Assembly (NCBI GenBank): GCA_017999915.1
Contig: JAGNKX010000002.1
Span: forward strand, 62,001-126,000
From: Spirochaetota bacterium
Lineage (GTDB): Bacteria; Spirochaetota; UBA4802; UBA5550
Direction of reading: 5' to 3'
Length of the DNA stretch: 64,000 bases
In this document: positions 18,001-25,843 of the stretch, piece by piece
Position numbering within the stretch: the stretch's first letter is position 1
Layout: every line of letters starts with the position of its first letter
Program-made: the position numbers and the translations under genes
Notes under the pieces: model-generated
Told to the model about the DNA's origin: nothing
The model's input: only the letters and a program-made list of their open reading frames with translations
The model's database searches: none

Positions 18001-18277
18001 TGAATATGATGTCTATGATCTCGGAGGTGATGCCCATGCTGCCGTCCCTGATGCCCTGGAGAAGGTTCTCCATCATGTGGGCCAGGTCGCTGAGCTCGTT
18101 GAGGCCGACGAAGGCGGCGGAGCTTTTCAGTGAATGGGCGGCGCGGAAAATATTATTTATAATTTCAAGATTATCCGGATTTTTCTCCAGTTCCAGGAGA
18201 TTCTGATTCAATTCCTGGAGCTGTTCATCAGCCTCTTCGAGAAAAATATCCTGGTATTCGCCAAGAGAAAAAGCCAT
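15008..18277 (-). CDS. cheA: chemotaxis histidine kinase CheA fused to a C-terminal CheC phosphatase-like domain
   Basis: 1089 residues from ATG 18277 (GGAG 8 bases upstream). Order: Hpt domain with H48 (RAAHSLKSSAAF); a possible P2-like region; a long acidic linker; dimerisation domain (VSIDKLDLLLNNVGELVI); ATPase with HLLRNAADHGIE and GRGVGMNVV; CheW-like domain (PAIMVKVRNEMYAIPL); a Pro/Glu-rich linker; then about 200 residues of CheC type (LVANIGAANAAESLSKIL and SALQELTNIVGAAVINVI). The kinase would phosphorylate CheY/CheB; CheC proteins dephosphorylate CheY-P. The first CheC site lacks the usual Glu of E-x2-N, while the second keeps S-x3-E-x2-N. Between cheW and cheB. Confidence 0.93.
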   Translation of the reverse strand: MAFSLGEYQDIFLEEADEQLQELNQNLLELEKNPDNLEIINNIFRAAHSLKSSAAFVGLNELSDLAHMMENLLQGIRDGSMGITSEIIDIIFKCFDEIRNVIDTVASGEKPEQDLKWLIDDIKAICDKSVKPKKPEKKAVPEIVTDGKTSYEVPKTILDGEMRSRIKSGLESGRSCCEVTVFIDDKAQMKWVKAQLVVNNLGKMGEIVTTFPSMEDMGDDSVNNVVKIVIITEQSNDEIRRAANLDLIHRIDIRTIRLTRKDDKMVLSFSESESFYGDQGAEAEEGKAASASVPDLKESADEEVEEAVDEDEDEEEGAEAEHAGVRGADKEGKKKVAMLKTVKVSIDKLDLLLNNVGELVIANSGFFKLYEEMRKISEEKSIINEFKSRMEQMSRIAKDLQSGIMKTRMVPIGQVFTRFRRLVRDLAKEFNKEVELTIKGEDTELDKKVIDSIGEPLLHLLRNAADHGIETVDERKRLGKSEMAHITLNAYQSGNQIFVDVSDDGRGLNLDHIKRKAVAMGLATPEMIAAMDDTDIYNYIFTPGFSTAEKITDISGRGVGMNVVKEIVSELNGSVSIETEMGMGTRFVLSFPITLAIIPAIMVKVRNEMYAIPLTDVIETIKISQSDITTIEGHEVINLRGEILSLLRLSRFINLESALGPDDKMPVVVVGFGTRKIGLIVDYLEGKLEIVIKSLEQNYKTVEGLAGASILGDGSICLILDISSMINKVITEQDKMTRYDRKRVIEADEADIEEVEEEDLVKAKEPAGRAAVREAAPAVERKSGAMLFTEPKAPEAQKPEAPVVEEKKPVTADKPSSITSGPGTDRRIHMFAEQPAPPAREESPETDAKIGQRVTRALDEFRDELRESIKTTTGTGAPSEHMAESISLTQDELREFQLVANIGAANAAESLSKILNKQIDLSIPEVSVMPIEQIPKHIGDVDSVYMGIMMPILGDTRGTVLFIFKETIGFEVVDLLYGLASKTTHEFNEDGQSALQELTNIVGAAVINVIAEKSNLVIRAGLPTIVHDYLQSVIDSILVLHNMLSDYAVIMDTAFFFENDKIIGNLLLLPEADSLKIIVERMRTNVGSN

Positions 18278-18412
18278 AATCGATCTCCACGATTTCAATT
18301 ACCAGGCGGTACTGATTACCGCCTGGGATCGGAGATACCGCCGCGGCATCCCCGGATATTCACGCACCATGAAAATCATGGCCACGGCCCGTGCCGCCTG
18401 AAGGGCGCCCCG

Positions 18413-18940
18413 TCACTCCTGAACCTTGTCTTCCTCGAGGAACAGGATGTTCGACAGGTTCAATATGACAATCAGCCGGTCCTTCAGCCTGCCGATGCCC
18501 CATATGTATTCTTCCGATACTCCCTCTATCAGCTCGGAAGGAGGATCGACATTGTTCCGCGAAATACGGACGACCTGGTGCACGTTATCCACCATCAGCC
18601 CCGTGAGCTTGTCGCTGGTCTCAATGACGATGATGCGGGTCAGGTCGGTCACCTTTGCCCGGGAAAATCCGAACCTCTTGCGCACGTCGACAACGGGAAT
18701 CACGTTGCCCCGGAGGTTGATGACTCCCTTGATAAAATCAGACGTGTTCGGCAGGCGGGTTATTTCCGGGAAGCGAAGTATTTCATGAACGGCGAGGATG
18801 TCCACCCCGTATTCCACGTCTTCAAGGACGAAGCTGACGAGCTGGATAATGGAGCCCTCGGCGATAAGCTCTTCTTCCTCGTCGCCGGAAATCTTGACTT
18901 TCAGCCGTTCCTGCTTGTCTATCAGTTCATTCAGATCCAT
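18413..18940 (-). CDS. cheW: CheW chemotaxis coupling protein
   Basis: Scaffold joining CheA to receptors. 175 residues from ATG 18940, preceded by AGGA. The CheW fold runs from about residue 30 (IIQLVSFVLEDVEYGVDILAVHEI) through GVINLRGNVIPVVDVRKRF to the C-terminus. A ~25-residue charged N-terminal extension precedes it. It is 135 bases upstream of the cheA-cheC start and is first in the chemotaxis block. Confidence 0.93.
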   Translation of the reverse strand: MDLNELIDKQERLKVKISGDEEEELIAEGSIIQLVSFVLEDVEYGVDILAVHEILRFPEITRLPNTSDFIKGVINLRGNVIPVVDVRKRFGFSRAKVTDLTRIIVIETSDKLTGLMVDNVHQVVRISRNNVDPPSELIEGVSEEYIWGIGRLKDRLIVILNLSNILFLEEDKVQE

Positions 18941-19340
18941 AGAGGTTGTCCTGAAATTATTTATATGTCTTTTCACTTTCCCGAAAGGCTCCACAGTCGG
19001 ATCCTATCGGGAAGGGCATTACGGGATACATCCGCAAAACCCCAGGCTCATCCCGGTACAGGCCGCGGGAAACGGCGATACATCTTCATGTCATCTTGAT
19101 TCCCTTTCCAGCGGGACAGCATAACAACAAAGTGCTAAACGATTTACTTTAAAATAAAAGCCTTACTTTTCAAGCATTTTTTTTAAATAAAATACCCATC
19201 CCGTCATAATGAGACATTTTTCGCATAATGTTTGGCACACTCTGTCAACCCCGGGGCTTGGCTCCGGTTTTCAAACACACGGTGATACCCGGGCAGATAC
19301 GCCGATATAGGATGCCGTAAAGCCATCCTGCAGGAATGAG
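18941..19340. other. 400-base gap upstream of cheW
   Basis: Holds the cheW promoter region (see 19146-19173). A further GC-rich patch at 19249-19273 resembles part of the CCGG-type repeats elsewhere. No open frame of credible composition and no terminator with T-run for the FecR/PQQ gene was found. Confidence 0.5.
19146..19173 (-). promoter_or_regulatory. candidate sigma-70 promoter for cheW
   Basis: Minus strand: TTGAAA, 16 bases, TAAAGT, in an AT-rich tract about 200 bases upstream of cheW. The -10 match is weak. Confidence 0.3.
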
Positions 19341-21293
19341 CTACTTTTTAAGGCTGGACAGTCGTTTTTCCCAGGTCTCGAAGTAGATATGCCCCCTGGA
19401 TACCGTCACGTTATTCGAAGTTATTTGCGGCACCATGAGGGACCAGGTGACAGACCCGCTGTTTTTATCAACGACAAAGAGCGTTTCAGGGGCAGGGATA
19501 TAGAAGCTGGAGCCGTCCTCGGAGGGCCGCTTTGCAATGGGCACCCCGATATCGCGTCTCCACATGAGTTCGCCCCCGGTGCCGATCCTGTATATCCTCC
19601 CGCCTCTGCCGAAGCAATACAACGAATCGCCTTCAAGGACCATCTCGCCCAGCGGAATATCATCGAGCTGGTATTCCCAGAGGATCCTGTCTTCGCCGAA
19701 GTTATAGCAGGAGAGGCGGCCGGTGTCCGCCGCGATGAATATGTTCCTCTTCCTGGCCGTGATCGACACGATCCCGCCGCCGACGCTGACCCTCACCGAC
19801 TTCGCCCCGTTCAACAGGTCGAATCCGTACAGGCTGCCGGCCCGTGTAGACACGAACGCCAGCTGCTCCGTAATGACGGGTCTCGCCGAAATGTATTCTC
19901 CGGTCTGCGAGGTCCACTGCACGTCGCCGCCCCGGTCGATTTTGCTCAATGTCCCGCCGGAGGAAGCGCAGTAGAGCCCGCTGCCGTCCATGGTCAGGCG
20001 GATGAATTCGCCCCTGACGGCCGGCGCCCGCGCCTTCCACACTCTGGCGCCGTTTAAAAGATCGAATTTCGTCACCGATCCCCCTGCGGTGGGGACATAG
20101 AGCGACGTCGCCTCATAAGCGGGGAGCGAGCTTATGGCCCCTTCCAGCGGCACCGACCAGAGAACCTCGTCGGAACGGATCGAAACCAGGCGGCCGCCGC
20201 CAATCCTGAGAACGCAGTCGGGTCCCGGCACATACATGAGGAATACGCCGGACTCCTCCGGAACGGCCTCGCGCGCCCCCTGCTTCCGCCGCGGGACCTC
20301 CTTCCCGCCGCCCTGTAACGGCGCGGCGCCGGTGACGGATGTTACCATCCGATCCATGTCTTCCCGCATTACCGGCGCGTCCCGGACGAGCCGCGGCATC
20401 GCCAGTGACGCCATGAGGTCCTTCTCAGGGACTCCGGAGATGCCACTGAGGGAAACGGCGTCATTTCCTATGTCGCAGGCCTGGCCGCCGGTCACGTCAA
20501 GGGCGCCCTTTTCGAAATACCGGTCGAGGATGTTCGCCGTCTTCGCGTCCGCCGGGCCGTCGTCAGGCAGGCGCCTCCGCACGCGCACCGTTCCTTCGAA
20601 GACTTCATACCGGACATCCCCCGCTTTCCCGATCCTCACGCCGAACCTGGTACCCCGCACGGTGGCAACGCTCCCCGGCGTATGCAATGAAACCGTCTCA
20701 CCGGAAGCAAGCCTGGCTACGTCAAGGACGCAGCCACCCTTCGACACCATGGCGTCGAAGGCCCTGGCGCCGCCGTCGAGGTCCATCGCGCGAAGGGCGA
20801 TGCGGCTCCCGCCGAGGACCCTCATCCGCACCAGGCCCCCGAACCGTATGTCGGCCGACGAGGCCGCGCCGGTGATGATAACGTCGCCGCGAAGGATCTG
20901 ATTCCCGGCCCTCAGCGTCCGGTCGATGCCGCCGCGCCGCACCATGACGTCGCCCGAGACGATCCCGGCGGCGCCGGCGCGGCCGCCGCGCATGAAATCG
21001 ATGGCGCCCGTGATAAAAAGAATTATAATGGCGGCTGCAGCCACGGCAGGCACCAGGGCCCACCAGGCTTTTTTCGGGATCCCGAACGGGGCTGATCGCC
21101 CGCGCCGCGGCAGGTCCCTGATCCGTGTCAGAAGCGCGACCGGGTCGGAGGGAGAATTCAGCCACGCCTCCGGCGCGTTCAACTCGGCGCGTTCCGCCAG
21201 GCGGGCCAGCTTCGCATGATCGATATTCCTGTAGCGCCTCTTCGTCCGAAGGGATTCCATCGCCCGCTCCATGTCATGTTCCGGTTTCGTCAC
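19341..21293 (-). CDS. membrane FecR-domain protein with PQQ-type beta-propeller
   Basis: 650 residues: cytoplasmic N-terminus (1-70), one membrane helix (77-97), a FecR domain (about 110-225, with GDVMVRRGG, GSVATVRGTRFGV and YEVFEGTVRVRRR), and a C-terminal half of repeated PQQ-like blades (LYVPTAGGSVTKFDLLNGARVW, AFVSTRAGSLYGFDLLNGA and similar). GTG 21293 has GGAG 7 bases upstream and lies 12 bases after the ECF sigma gene, so it is likely its membrane regulator. FecR-type proteins carry signals to sigma factors; the propeller would be the outside sensor or binding part (inference). No TonB receptor is adjacent. Confidence 0.85.
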   Translation of the reverse strand: MTKPEHDMERAMESLRTKRRYRNIDHAKLARLAERAELNAPEAWLNSPSDPVALLTRIRDLPRRGRSAPFGIPKKAWWALVPAVAAAAIIILFITGAIDFMRGGRAGAAGIVSGDVMVRRGGIDRTLRAGNQILRGDVIITGAASSADIRFGGLVRMRVLGGSRIALRAMDLDGGARAFDAMVSKGGCVLDVARLASGETVSLHTPGSVATVRGTRFGVRIGKAGDVRYEVFEGTVRVRRRLPDDGPADAKTANILDRYFEKGALDVTGGQACDIGNDAVSLSGISGVPEKDLMASLAMPRLVRDAPVMREDMDRMVTSVTGAAPLQGGGKEVPRRKQGAREAVPEESGVFLMYVPGPDCVLRIGGGRLVSIRSDEVLWSVPLEGAISSLPAYEATSLYVPTAGGSVTKFDLLNGARVWKARAPAVRGEFIRLTMDGSGLYCASSGGTLSKIDRGGDVQWTSQTGEYISARPVITEQLAFVSTRAGSLYGFDLLNGAKSVRVSVGGGIVSITARKRNIFIAADTGRLSCYNFGEDRILWEYQLDDIPLGEMVLEGDSLYCFGRGGRIYRIGTGGELMWRRDIGVPIAKRPSEDGSSFYIPAPETLFVVDKNSGSVTWSLMVPQITSNNVTVSRGHIYFETWEKRLSSLKK

Positions 21294-21305
21294 TATGCAC
21301 TCCGT

Positions 21306-21875
21306 TTAAATAATTCCCTTCTCGGACAGGTACTGCGCTATCTTCTCCAGGGCCTTTTCCATCCTCCATTTCGCCGTCCGCTCGGAACAATTCATGATCC
21401 CGGCGATATCGGAGTATTTCATCTTATGGTCGTGCCTCAAAATGAAAACGGCCCTGAACTTCTCCTTGAGGCTTTCAACGGCACGGTTGAATTCCGCCAG
21501 GTCGTTTTCCCTGATGCAGATGTCTTCGGGCGAACCCCGCCTCCCCTGGTCGTCGGCAATCCTGTACCGCTCCTGTTCCAGCAGATGGGTCTCCCGCACG
21601 CTTTTGCCGATGTAATTCTTGCTGCAGTTGATCGTGATCTGGTAGATCCAGGAGGAGAAGGATTTGTTCACGTCAAATGATTCGATGTGCCGGAACACCC
21701 GGATGACGGCGTCCTGGAGTACGTCGTTCGCCTCTTCGACATTGGGAACATAGTGGTAAATAAGGCGCTTCAGCTTCTGCTCGTACCGCCCGTAAAGCTC
21801 GCTGAAAGCCGCATCGTTTCCGCTTTTATACATTCGCACCAGTTCCTCGTCGGTAAACCCCTTAACATCCTGCAT
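21306..21875 (-). CDS. RNA polymerase sigma factor, ECF subfamily
   Basis: 189 residues with region 2 (FSELYGRYEQKLKRLIYHYV to SFSSWIYQITINCSKNYI) and region 4 (FRAVFILRHDHKMKYSDIAGIMNCSERTAKWRMEKAL). The order sigma factor then FecR-domain protein suggests an auto-controlled signalling pair. The sigma gene has its own upstream gap (21876-22046) but I could not point to an ECF-type promoter there. Confidence 0.93.
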   Translation of the reverse strand: MQDVKGFTDEELVRMYKSGNDAAFSELYGRYEQKLKRLIYHYVPNVEEANDVLQDAVIRVFRHIESFDVNKSFSSWIYQITINCSKNYIGKSVRETHLLEQERYRIADDQGRRGSPEDICIRENDLAEFNRAVESLKEKFRAVFILRHDHKMKYSDIAGIMNCSERTAKWRMEKALEKIAQYLSEKGII

Positions 21876-22046
21876 CGGCTTATTTAGTATACCTCGGGAT
21901 AGGGTAAAAGTGTAAATTAATCCGCGGCGCGCCGGGATTCGTCGAAATCACAGTTTTGCAACAGGCCAATATCTCGATATGTTGTATGAAACACGGATTG
22001 GAACCGGGCCGAAGATTTCCCGAGGCGCGGGCTGGAAGGGTTTATA

Positions 22047-22370
22047 TTAATTTTTCGCGGCCGGGGCGGCGCGTGAAAAGACATCGCCGATAAGGCCCTC
22101 GTCAAGCATCGATATGAGGGCCAGGGCGCGCCGCTCCACCTCGCTGTCGATCCCCGTTTTCGTGTTTTTCAGCTGGAAGTACTCGTCGGCGACGTTCAGG
22201 GCAGCCAGGATCGCCACATGGGTCGGATTGGTGATGGCGCAATTGACGCGAACCTCATCCATCTTGCCGTCCAGGTATTCGGCGATCTGGTTGATATATT
22301 CGCGCGGGGCCTCCCCGTTTATGGTATAGGTCTGGCCGAATATGGTTACTTTTACGCTGTTTCCTTCCAC
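22047..22370 (-). CDS. zapA: cell division protein ZapA
   Basis: Small FtsZ-ring-associated protein, 107 residues. The N-terminal strand VKVTIFGQTYTINGE, the helix with YLDGKMDEV and the central HVAILAALNVADEYFQLK match ZapA. It lies 18 bases downstream of an acidic coiled-coil gene on the same strand, a layout seen for ZapA with a ZapB-like partner. Confidence 0.88.
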   Translation of the reverse strand: MEGNSVKVTIFGQTYTINGEAPREYINQIAEYLDGKMDEVRVNCAITNPTHVAILAALNVADEYFQLKNTKTGIDSEVERRALALISMLDEGLIGDVFSRAAPAAKN

Positions 22371-22388
22371 GGCACACCTCGTCAGGGC

Positions 22389-23144
22389 TTACTTGTCGTC
22401 CTCTTCAATGATCAGGAACTCGTCGTCCTTGTTCTTGGCCTTATTCTTGTCCTTGTTCTTGGCGGAGCGGTCATCTTCGTCGATGATGATGGAGTCGTGA
22501 TCGACGTCCTCGATGATGATCTCCTCGTCCTTCTCGTCCAGGAGGATGATATCGTCGTCCTTCTCATGGACGGTTTCCAGGGCGACGCCGTCGCTCCCCT
22601 TCTTGCCCAGGTCGCCCTCTTCATCGATTATGATGATGTCTTCATCGTCGTCTATAGTGACGGTCTCGGACTTTTTCACGGTCTCGACCTTAACTTCCTC
22701 TTCCTTGTAATCGTCTATCGATTCGTCAAGGATTATGGTATCCTCGTCGGCGACCGCGGTCTTTGCTTCTTTCCTGGGAGGCGCGCTGACCGGAGACGGC
22801 CTGGGCGCTGCAAAGGTTTTCTTTTCGATCTTTTCGCCGGCAGGTATGGAGCCGCCCGGCGCAAGGGTGTCCAGTTTCCCCAGAAGGCCGATGACCTTTT
22901 TCTCCAGCACTTCTTCCTTGGCGTTCAGTTCGGCGAGCTCACGGGTCGCTTCGTCGAGCTCCTTCCGGATCTTTTCGACTTCCTGTTCCTTTTCCTCAAG
23001 AGTCAGCTTGGCTTCTTCCAGTTCGCTCTTGATCTCTTCATTCTCGTTCTCGAGTTTCGAATTCTCAGTCCTTAAATCGCCTATCAGCTGCAGGGCCTTA
23101 ACAACACGGCTTTCAAGCTCTTCGAGTTGCTGCATGGAAATCAT
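22389..23144 (-). CDS. coiled-coil protein with ZapB-like N-terminus and acidic repeat tail
   Basis: 251 residues. The first ~95 are a continuous heptad coiled coil (LRTENSKLENENEEIKSELE onward), similar in style to ZapB. A Pro/Ala linker (about 100-125) leads to a strongly acidic low-complexity tail in which the pattern (I)IIDED / IILDEKDEE recurs at least five times. No membrane segment or enzyme motif. Its place just before zapA suggests a division-ring role, perhaps with the tail as a binding platform (inference). Confidence 0.7.
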   Translation of the reverse strand: MISMQQLEELESRVVKALQLIGDLRTENSKLENENEEIKSELEEAKLTLEEKEQEVEKIRKELDEATRELAELNAKEEVLEKKVIGLLGKLDTLAPGGSIPAGEKIEKKTFAAPRPSPVSAPPRKEAKTAVADEDTIILDESIDDYKEEEVKVETVKKSETVTIDDDEDIIIIDEEGDLGKKGSDGVALETVHEKDDDIILLDEKDEEIIIEDVDHDSIIIDEDDRSAKNKDKNKAKNKDDEFLIIEEDDK

Positions 23145-23460
23145 GGGTTACCTCCGTTACCCTGCGCGTGACGGTCGCAAGGAAGTGAATCACTGTAATT
23201 TTATTTTCGGCTTATCCGACTTCCGGCATTAATACTATCCGCTGTTTATTAGCCTAAAATTATATAATAGCACTTAATTAATAATAATAATTATTCATTA
23301 AGTCAAGACTTATTTTGAGGGCGCCCACTACAGGGCCGTAGGCGGTATTCTAATAAGGTTGTAGGAAGAAATGAAGACATTCTGTAGGAATTGTTTGGTT
23401 GCAAATCAAAACAATTCGTTTCAACCCCTCACCCGCGCTCCGCGCACGTCGAGCGCTTTT

Positions 23461-23501
23461 CGGCCGTCCTGGCCGCACTCGGCACTGCGACGTCCTGTCG
23501 G
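23461..23501 (-). repeat. GGA-loop hairpin element, second copy
   Basis: On the minus strand two stems carry GGA in the loop: CCGACAGGACGTCGC (23487-23501) and CGGCCAGGACGGCCG (23461-23475). CGACAGGACGTCGCA is identical to the third hairpin of the element at 2864-3037. Confidence 0.55.
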
Positions 23502-23562
23502 GAGCCTCTCCCATTTATTTTTTGAAAAAAGAGAGGGTTCCCGTAATGCAAAATTGATCCAG

Positions 23563-23622
23563 AGCCCCCCCCCCTCTCCTTTCTTCATTCTTAATGGGAG
23601 AGGGGGCCTGGGGGGTGAGGGT
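23563..23622. repeat. GC-rich palindromic repeat, family B copy 2
   Basis: CCCCCCTCTCC ... GGGAGAGGGGG followed by GGGGTGAGGG. It belongs to the same loose family as 12411-12492 and 26028-26140 and lies downstream of the outer-membrane-type gene ending at 23641. Confidence 0.65.
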
Positions 23623-23640
23623 ATAATAAGGCATGCACTA

Positions 23641-24564
23641 TTATATCTGCAAACTCAGTTCCAGGCCGTAAATAGCCTGTATATAGTTCTTCTGCGATGA
23701 CCGGAGCGGGTTCTGCACTGTATAGGCGCCCAGGTAGAGGGCCTCGAGGATAAAATAGCGAAGACCGGCGCTCATCAAAAAAGTGTTATACTTAGCCGCC
23801 TCTATGGGCACATCGGCCGCTTCGAAGCGGTCCTTGCTGACCCGAAACGATCCGTAAAACTCGACATAAGGAACAAAGGGATAAAAATAATTTGTATTCC
23901 AAGCCATGGAAAAGGATAAATAATCGTTCTTTATCCTGTCAACGCTCAGGAATGTTTTCTTTGCCCTGGGATTGAGACCGAAGACCTTCTGCCACGTTTC
24001 CTTCTTTGTAATATCCAGGTAGAAGCCCCCCCAGAAGTCCTCCCCGTTGGATTCCCTGAAGGTGTAGAACATGTTCAGGTGTATGAAAAAGACATCCAGC
24101 ACATCGAAGCGGAAGAATGGTCCCATCTTCAGCTCGTACTTGCCCAGGGCAAGGTTGCGCCACCCGGTGTTGTTGTAGGCGTTCTTGGCGAGGGGAAACC
24201 GTAGGCTTATCAGGAAACCGATGTGGACCTGGTTCCGGGCGTAATCGCCGATGAAGAGCTTGCCCTTGAAGAACAGGTCGCCCAGGTCCGACTTCGTAGC
24301 CTTGAAGGCGCGCTGGCTCAGGTAGTCGAACCTGATCCAGAGCGAGAAATCGTCGGTCGCGCCGAAGCCCAGGCTCACCGAGTCCCTTCTGGAGTAACGG
24401 TCGGTCTGGCACACCTCGTCCTTCAGCGACAGTTCCACCGCGTATTCGGGCACCATGTAGATCGTCTCTGTGAGGGGAAGGGCCGCGGTCCTTTCCGCCG
24501 CCGCGGCCAGAAACAGAAATAGCGCTATACCGATAGCGCTAATCTTCTGTTTCACACCTATCAT
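23641..24564 (-). CDS. probable outer membrane beta-barrel protein
   Basis: 307 residues from ATG 24564. A signal peptide (IGIALFLFLAAAAERTAA) is followed by alternating strands rich in aromatic residues (FSLWIRFDYL, FFKGKLFIGDYARNQVHIGFLISLRF, VPYVEFYGSFRV) and an end with alternating hydrophobics (AIYGLELSLQI). This is typical of an outer membrane barrel. No exact family recognised. The gene starts 21 bases after rplT stops, so it may be read from the thrS-rplT operon. It resembles the protein at 39467-40555 in style, not clearly in sequence. Confidence 0.65.
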   Translation of the reverse strand: MIGVKQKISAIGIALFLFLAAAAERTAALPLTETIYMVPEYAVELSLKDEVCQTDRYSRRDSVSLGFGATDDFSLWIRFDYLSQRAFKATKSDLGDLFFKGKLFIGDYARNQVHIGFLISLRFPLAKNAYNNTGWRNLALGKYELKMGPFFRFDVLDVFFIHLNMFYTFRESNGEDFWGGFYLDITKKETWQKVFGLNPRAKKTFLSVDRIKNDYLSFSMAWNTNYFYPFVPYVEFYGSFRVSKDRFEAADVPIEAAKYNTFLMSAGLRYFILEALYLGAYTVQNPLRSSQKNYIQAIYGLELSLQI

Positions 24565-24584
24565 TGCAGGATGAGCCGCTCTGG

Positions 24585-24941
24585 CTAAGCGGCCGTTTCT
24601 TTTACCTTGTCCACTATTTTCTGGAAGGCGTTCATGTCCTTCGCCGCCAGGTCCGCCAGCATCTTGCGGTTGATCTCGATGTTGGACGATTTCAGGCCGG
24701 CGATGAACTTGCTGTACGAAATGCCGCACATCTTGGCGGCCGCGGCTATCCGCACGATCCAGAGCGCCCTGAAGTCACGCTTCTTCTTCTTGCGGTCGAT
24801 GTAGGAATTCTGCAGGGCCCGTCTCCGCGCGTCCTTGGCGGTCCGAAAAATGGTGCTCCGGGCGCCTATGAATCCCTTGGTGGCTTTTAATATTTTTTTT
24901 GCTCGCTTGCGATGCACTCTACCAGTTGTTGCTCTCGGCAT
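24585..24941 (-). CDS. rplT: 50S ribosomal protein L20
   Basis: 118-residue, very basic rRNA-binding assembly protein. MPRATTGRVHRKRAKKILK, RRALQNSYIDRKKKKRDFRALWIVRI and the GISYSKFIAGL region are characteristic. In many bacteria L20 represses its own operon by binding leader RNA. GGGAGAG precedes the start. Order infC-rpmI-rplT is conserved. Confidence 0.97.
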   Translation of the reverse strand: MPRATTGRVHRKRAKKILKATKGFIGARSTIFRTAKDARRRALQNSYIDRKKKKRDFRALWIVRIAAAAKMCGISYSKFIAGLKSSNIEINRKMLADLAAKDMNAFQKIVDKVKETAA

Positions 24942-25010
24942 GGTGGTACTCTCCCTCGTATCGTGTTAAATATATGTCGTCGTTTCGGGGCCCGAAGCGG
25001 GGCATGACAG

Positions 25011-25034
25011 GCGCCGCGGATTGGGACGCGGCGC
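25011..25034 (-). promoter_or_regulatory. stem-loop between rpmI and rplT
   Basis: GCGCCGC / GCGGCGC 7-base GC stem with 10-base loop, without a T-run. It could be a processing, attenuation or L20-binding site; no direct evidence. Confidence 0.35.
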
Positions 25035-25065
25035 TTCCCCGGGGCCCGCCTTCATAACAGCGGAC

Positions 25066-25263
25066 CTATTTGTACGGAATCATCCTCTTGACCCGCTTGG
25101 TCTCGGCCTCACTCGTCACCGTTGTCCCGCGGAGCTGACGCTTACGCTTCGACGACTTGCTCTCCAGCAGGTGGCTTTTAAAGCCCTTCGCGCGAACGAC
25201 CTTTCCGTTTTTTGTAACGCGGAACCTTTTCTTGGCTCCGCTGTTTGATTTCACCTTTGGCAT
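25066..25263 (-). CDS. rpmI: 50S ribosomal protein L35
   Basis: 65 residues, basic, starting PKVKSNSGAKKRFRVTKNGK, with the K-R-x-LRG end region. It sits 22 bases after infC and 124 bases before rplT. Confidence 0.97.
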   Translation of the reverse strand: MPKVKSNSGAKKRFRVTKNGKVVRAKGFKSHLLESKSSKRKRQLRGTTVTSEAETKRVKRMIPYK

Positions 25264-25285
25264 CTTGCTACCCCTTGTGCGTTTA

Positions 25286-25843
25286 TTATTTCGCTTTGCC
25301 CCCGCTGACTTTGGCGGAAACGATCATCGTTATATTTCTTCCTTCCTGGGACATGTCCTTTTCAATCTGGACGAAATCCTCGATCTGGGCCTTTACCTTA
25401 TTCATGACCTCGAAGCCGAGCTCGGGATGGACCATCTCCCGGCCCCGGAACATAAGGGTGAATTTCACTTTATCACCGCCGTCCAGGAATTCCCTCGCGT
25501 GCTTGATCTTGTGCTCAAAGTCATGGGAATCTATATTCGGCCGCATTTTTATCTCTTTAACATGGATGACTTTCTGCTTTTTCTTGGCCTCTTTGGCCTT
25601 CTTCATCTGTTCGAACTTGAACTTGCTGTAGTCAATGATCTTCACGACCGGCGGATTCTGGTTCGGGGATATCTCCACGAGATCAAGCTCCCTCTCCCGC
25701 GCCATCCGGAGCGCATCGGCGGTGGGAATCACCTTGGGTTCTCCCTCCTCCCCGACAAGCCGCACCTCCTGTGTTTTTATATCCTCATTGACGTTATACT
25801 TATCGAACTTATCTAAGCTGGATCGCCTTCCTTTGTCTATCAA
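25286..25843 (-). CDS. infC: translation initiation factor IF-3
   Basis: Prevents premature 50S joining and checks start codons. About 185 residues with the N-domain (NVNEDIKTQEVRLVGEEGEP), a Lys-rich linker (KKAKEAKKKQK) and the C-domain (IKMRPNIDSHDFEHKI to FRGREMVHPELG). No ATG is in the right place: the frame begins with TTG 25843, followed directly by ATA. A non-AUG start is the rule for infC in many bacteria, where it gives autoregulation; the exact codon is uncertain by a few residues. Confidence 0.94.
   Translation of the reverse strand: MIDKGRRSSLDKFDKYNVNEDIKTQEVRLVGEEGEPKVIPTADALRMARERELDLVEISPNQNPPVVKIIDYSKFKFEQMKKAKEAKKKQKVIHVKEIKMRPNIDSHDFEHKIKHAREFLDGGDKVKFTLMFRGREMVHPELGFEVMNKVKAQIEDFVQIEKDMSQEGRNITMIVSAKVSGGKAK

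Larger units (their letters stand above)
23145..23640. other. 496-base gap with AT-rich promoter region and two repeat types
   Basis: The first ~150 bases are AT-rich and should carry the promoter of the coiled-coil/zapA pair. From about 23420 it contains the GGA-hairpin element (23461-23501) and a family B repeat (23563-23622). No credible gene. Confidence 0.6.

Noticed and set aside
19233-19249. TGGCAC start of a possible sigma-54 promoter
   Set aside because: The -12 element (TTGCA-like) is missing and no plus-strand gene follows.
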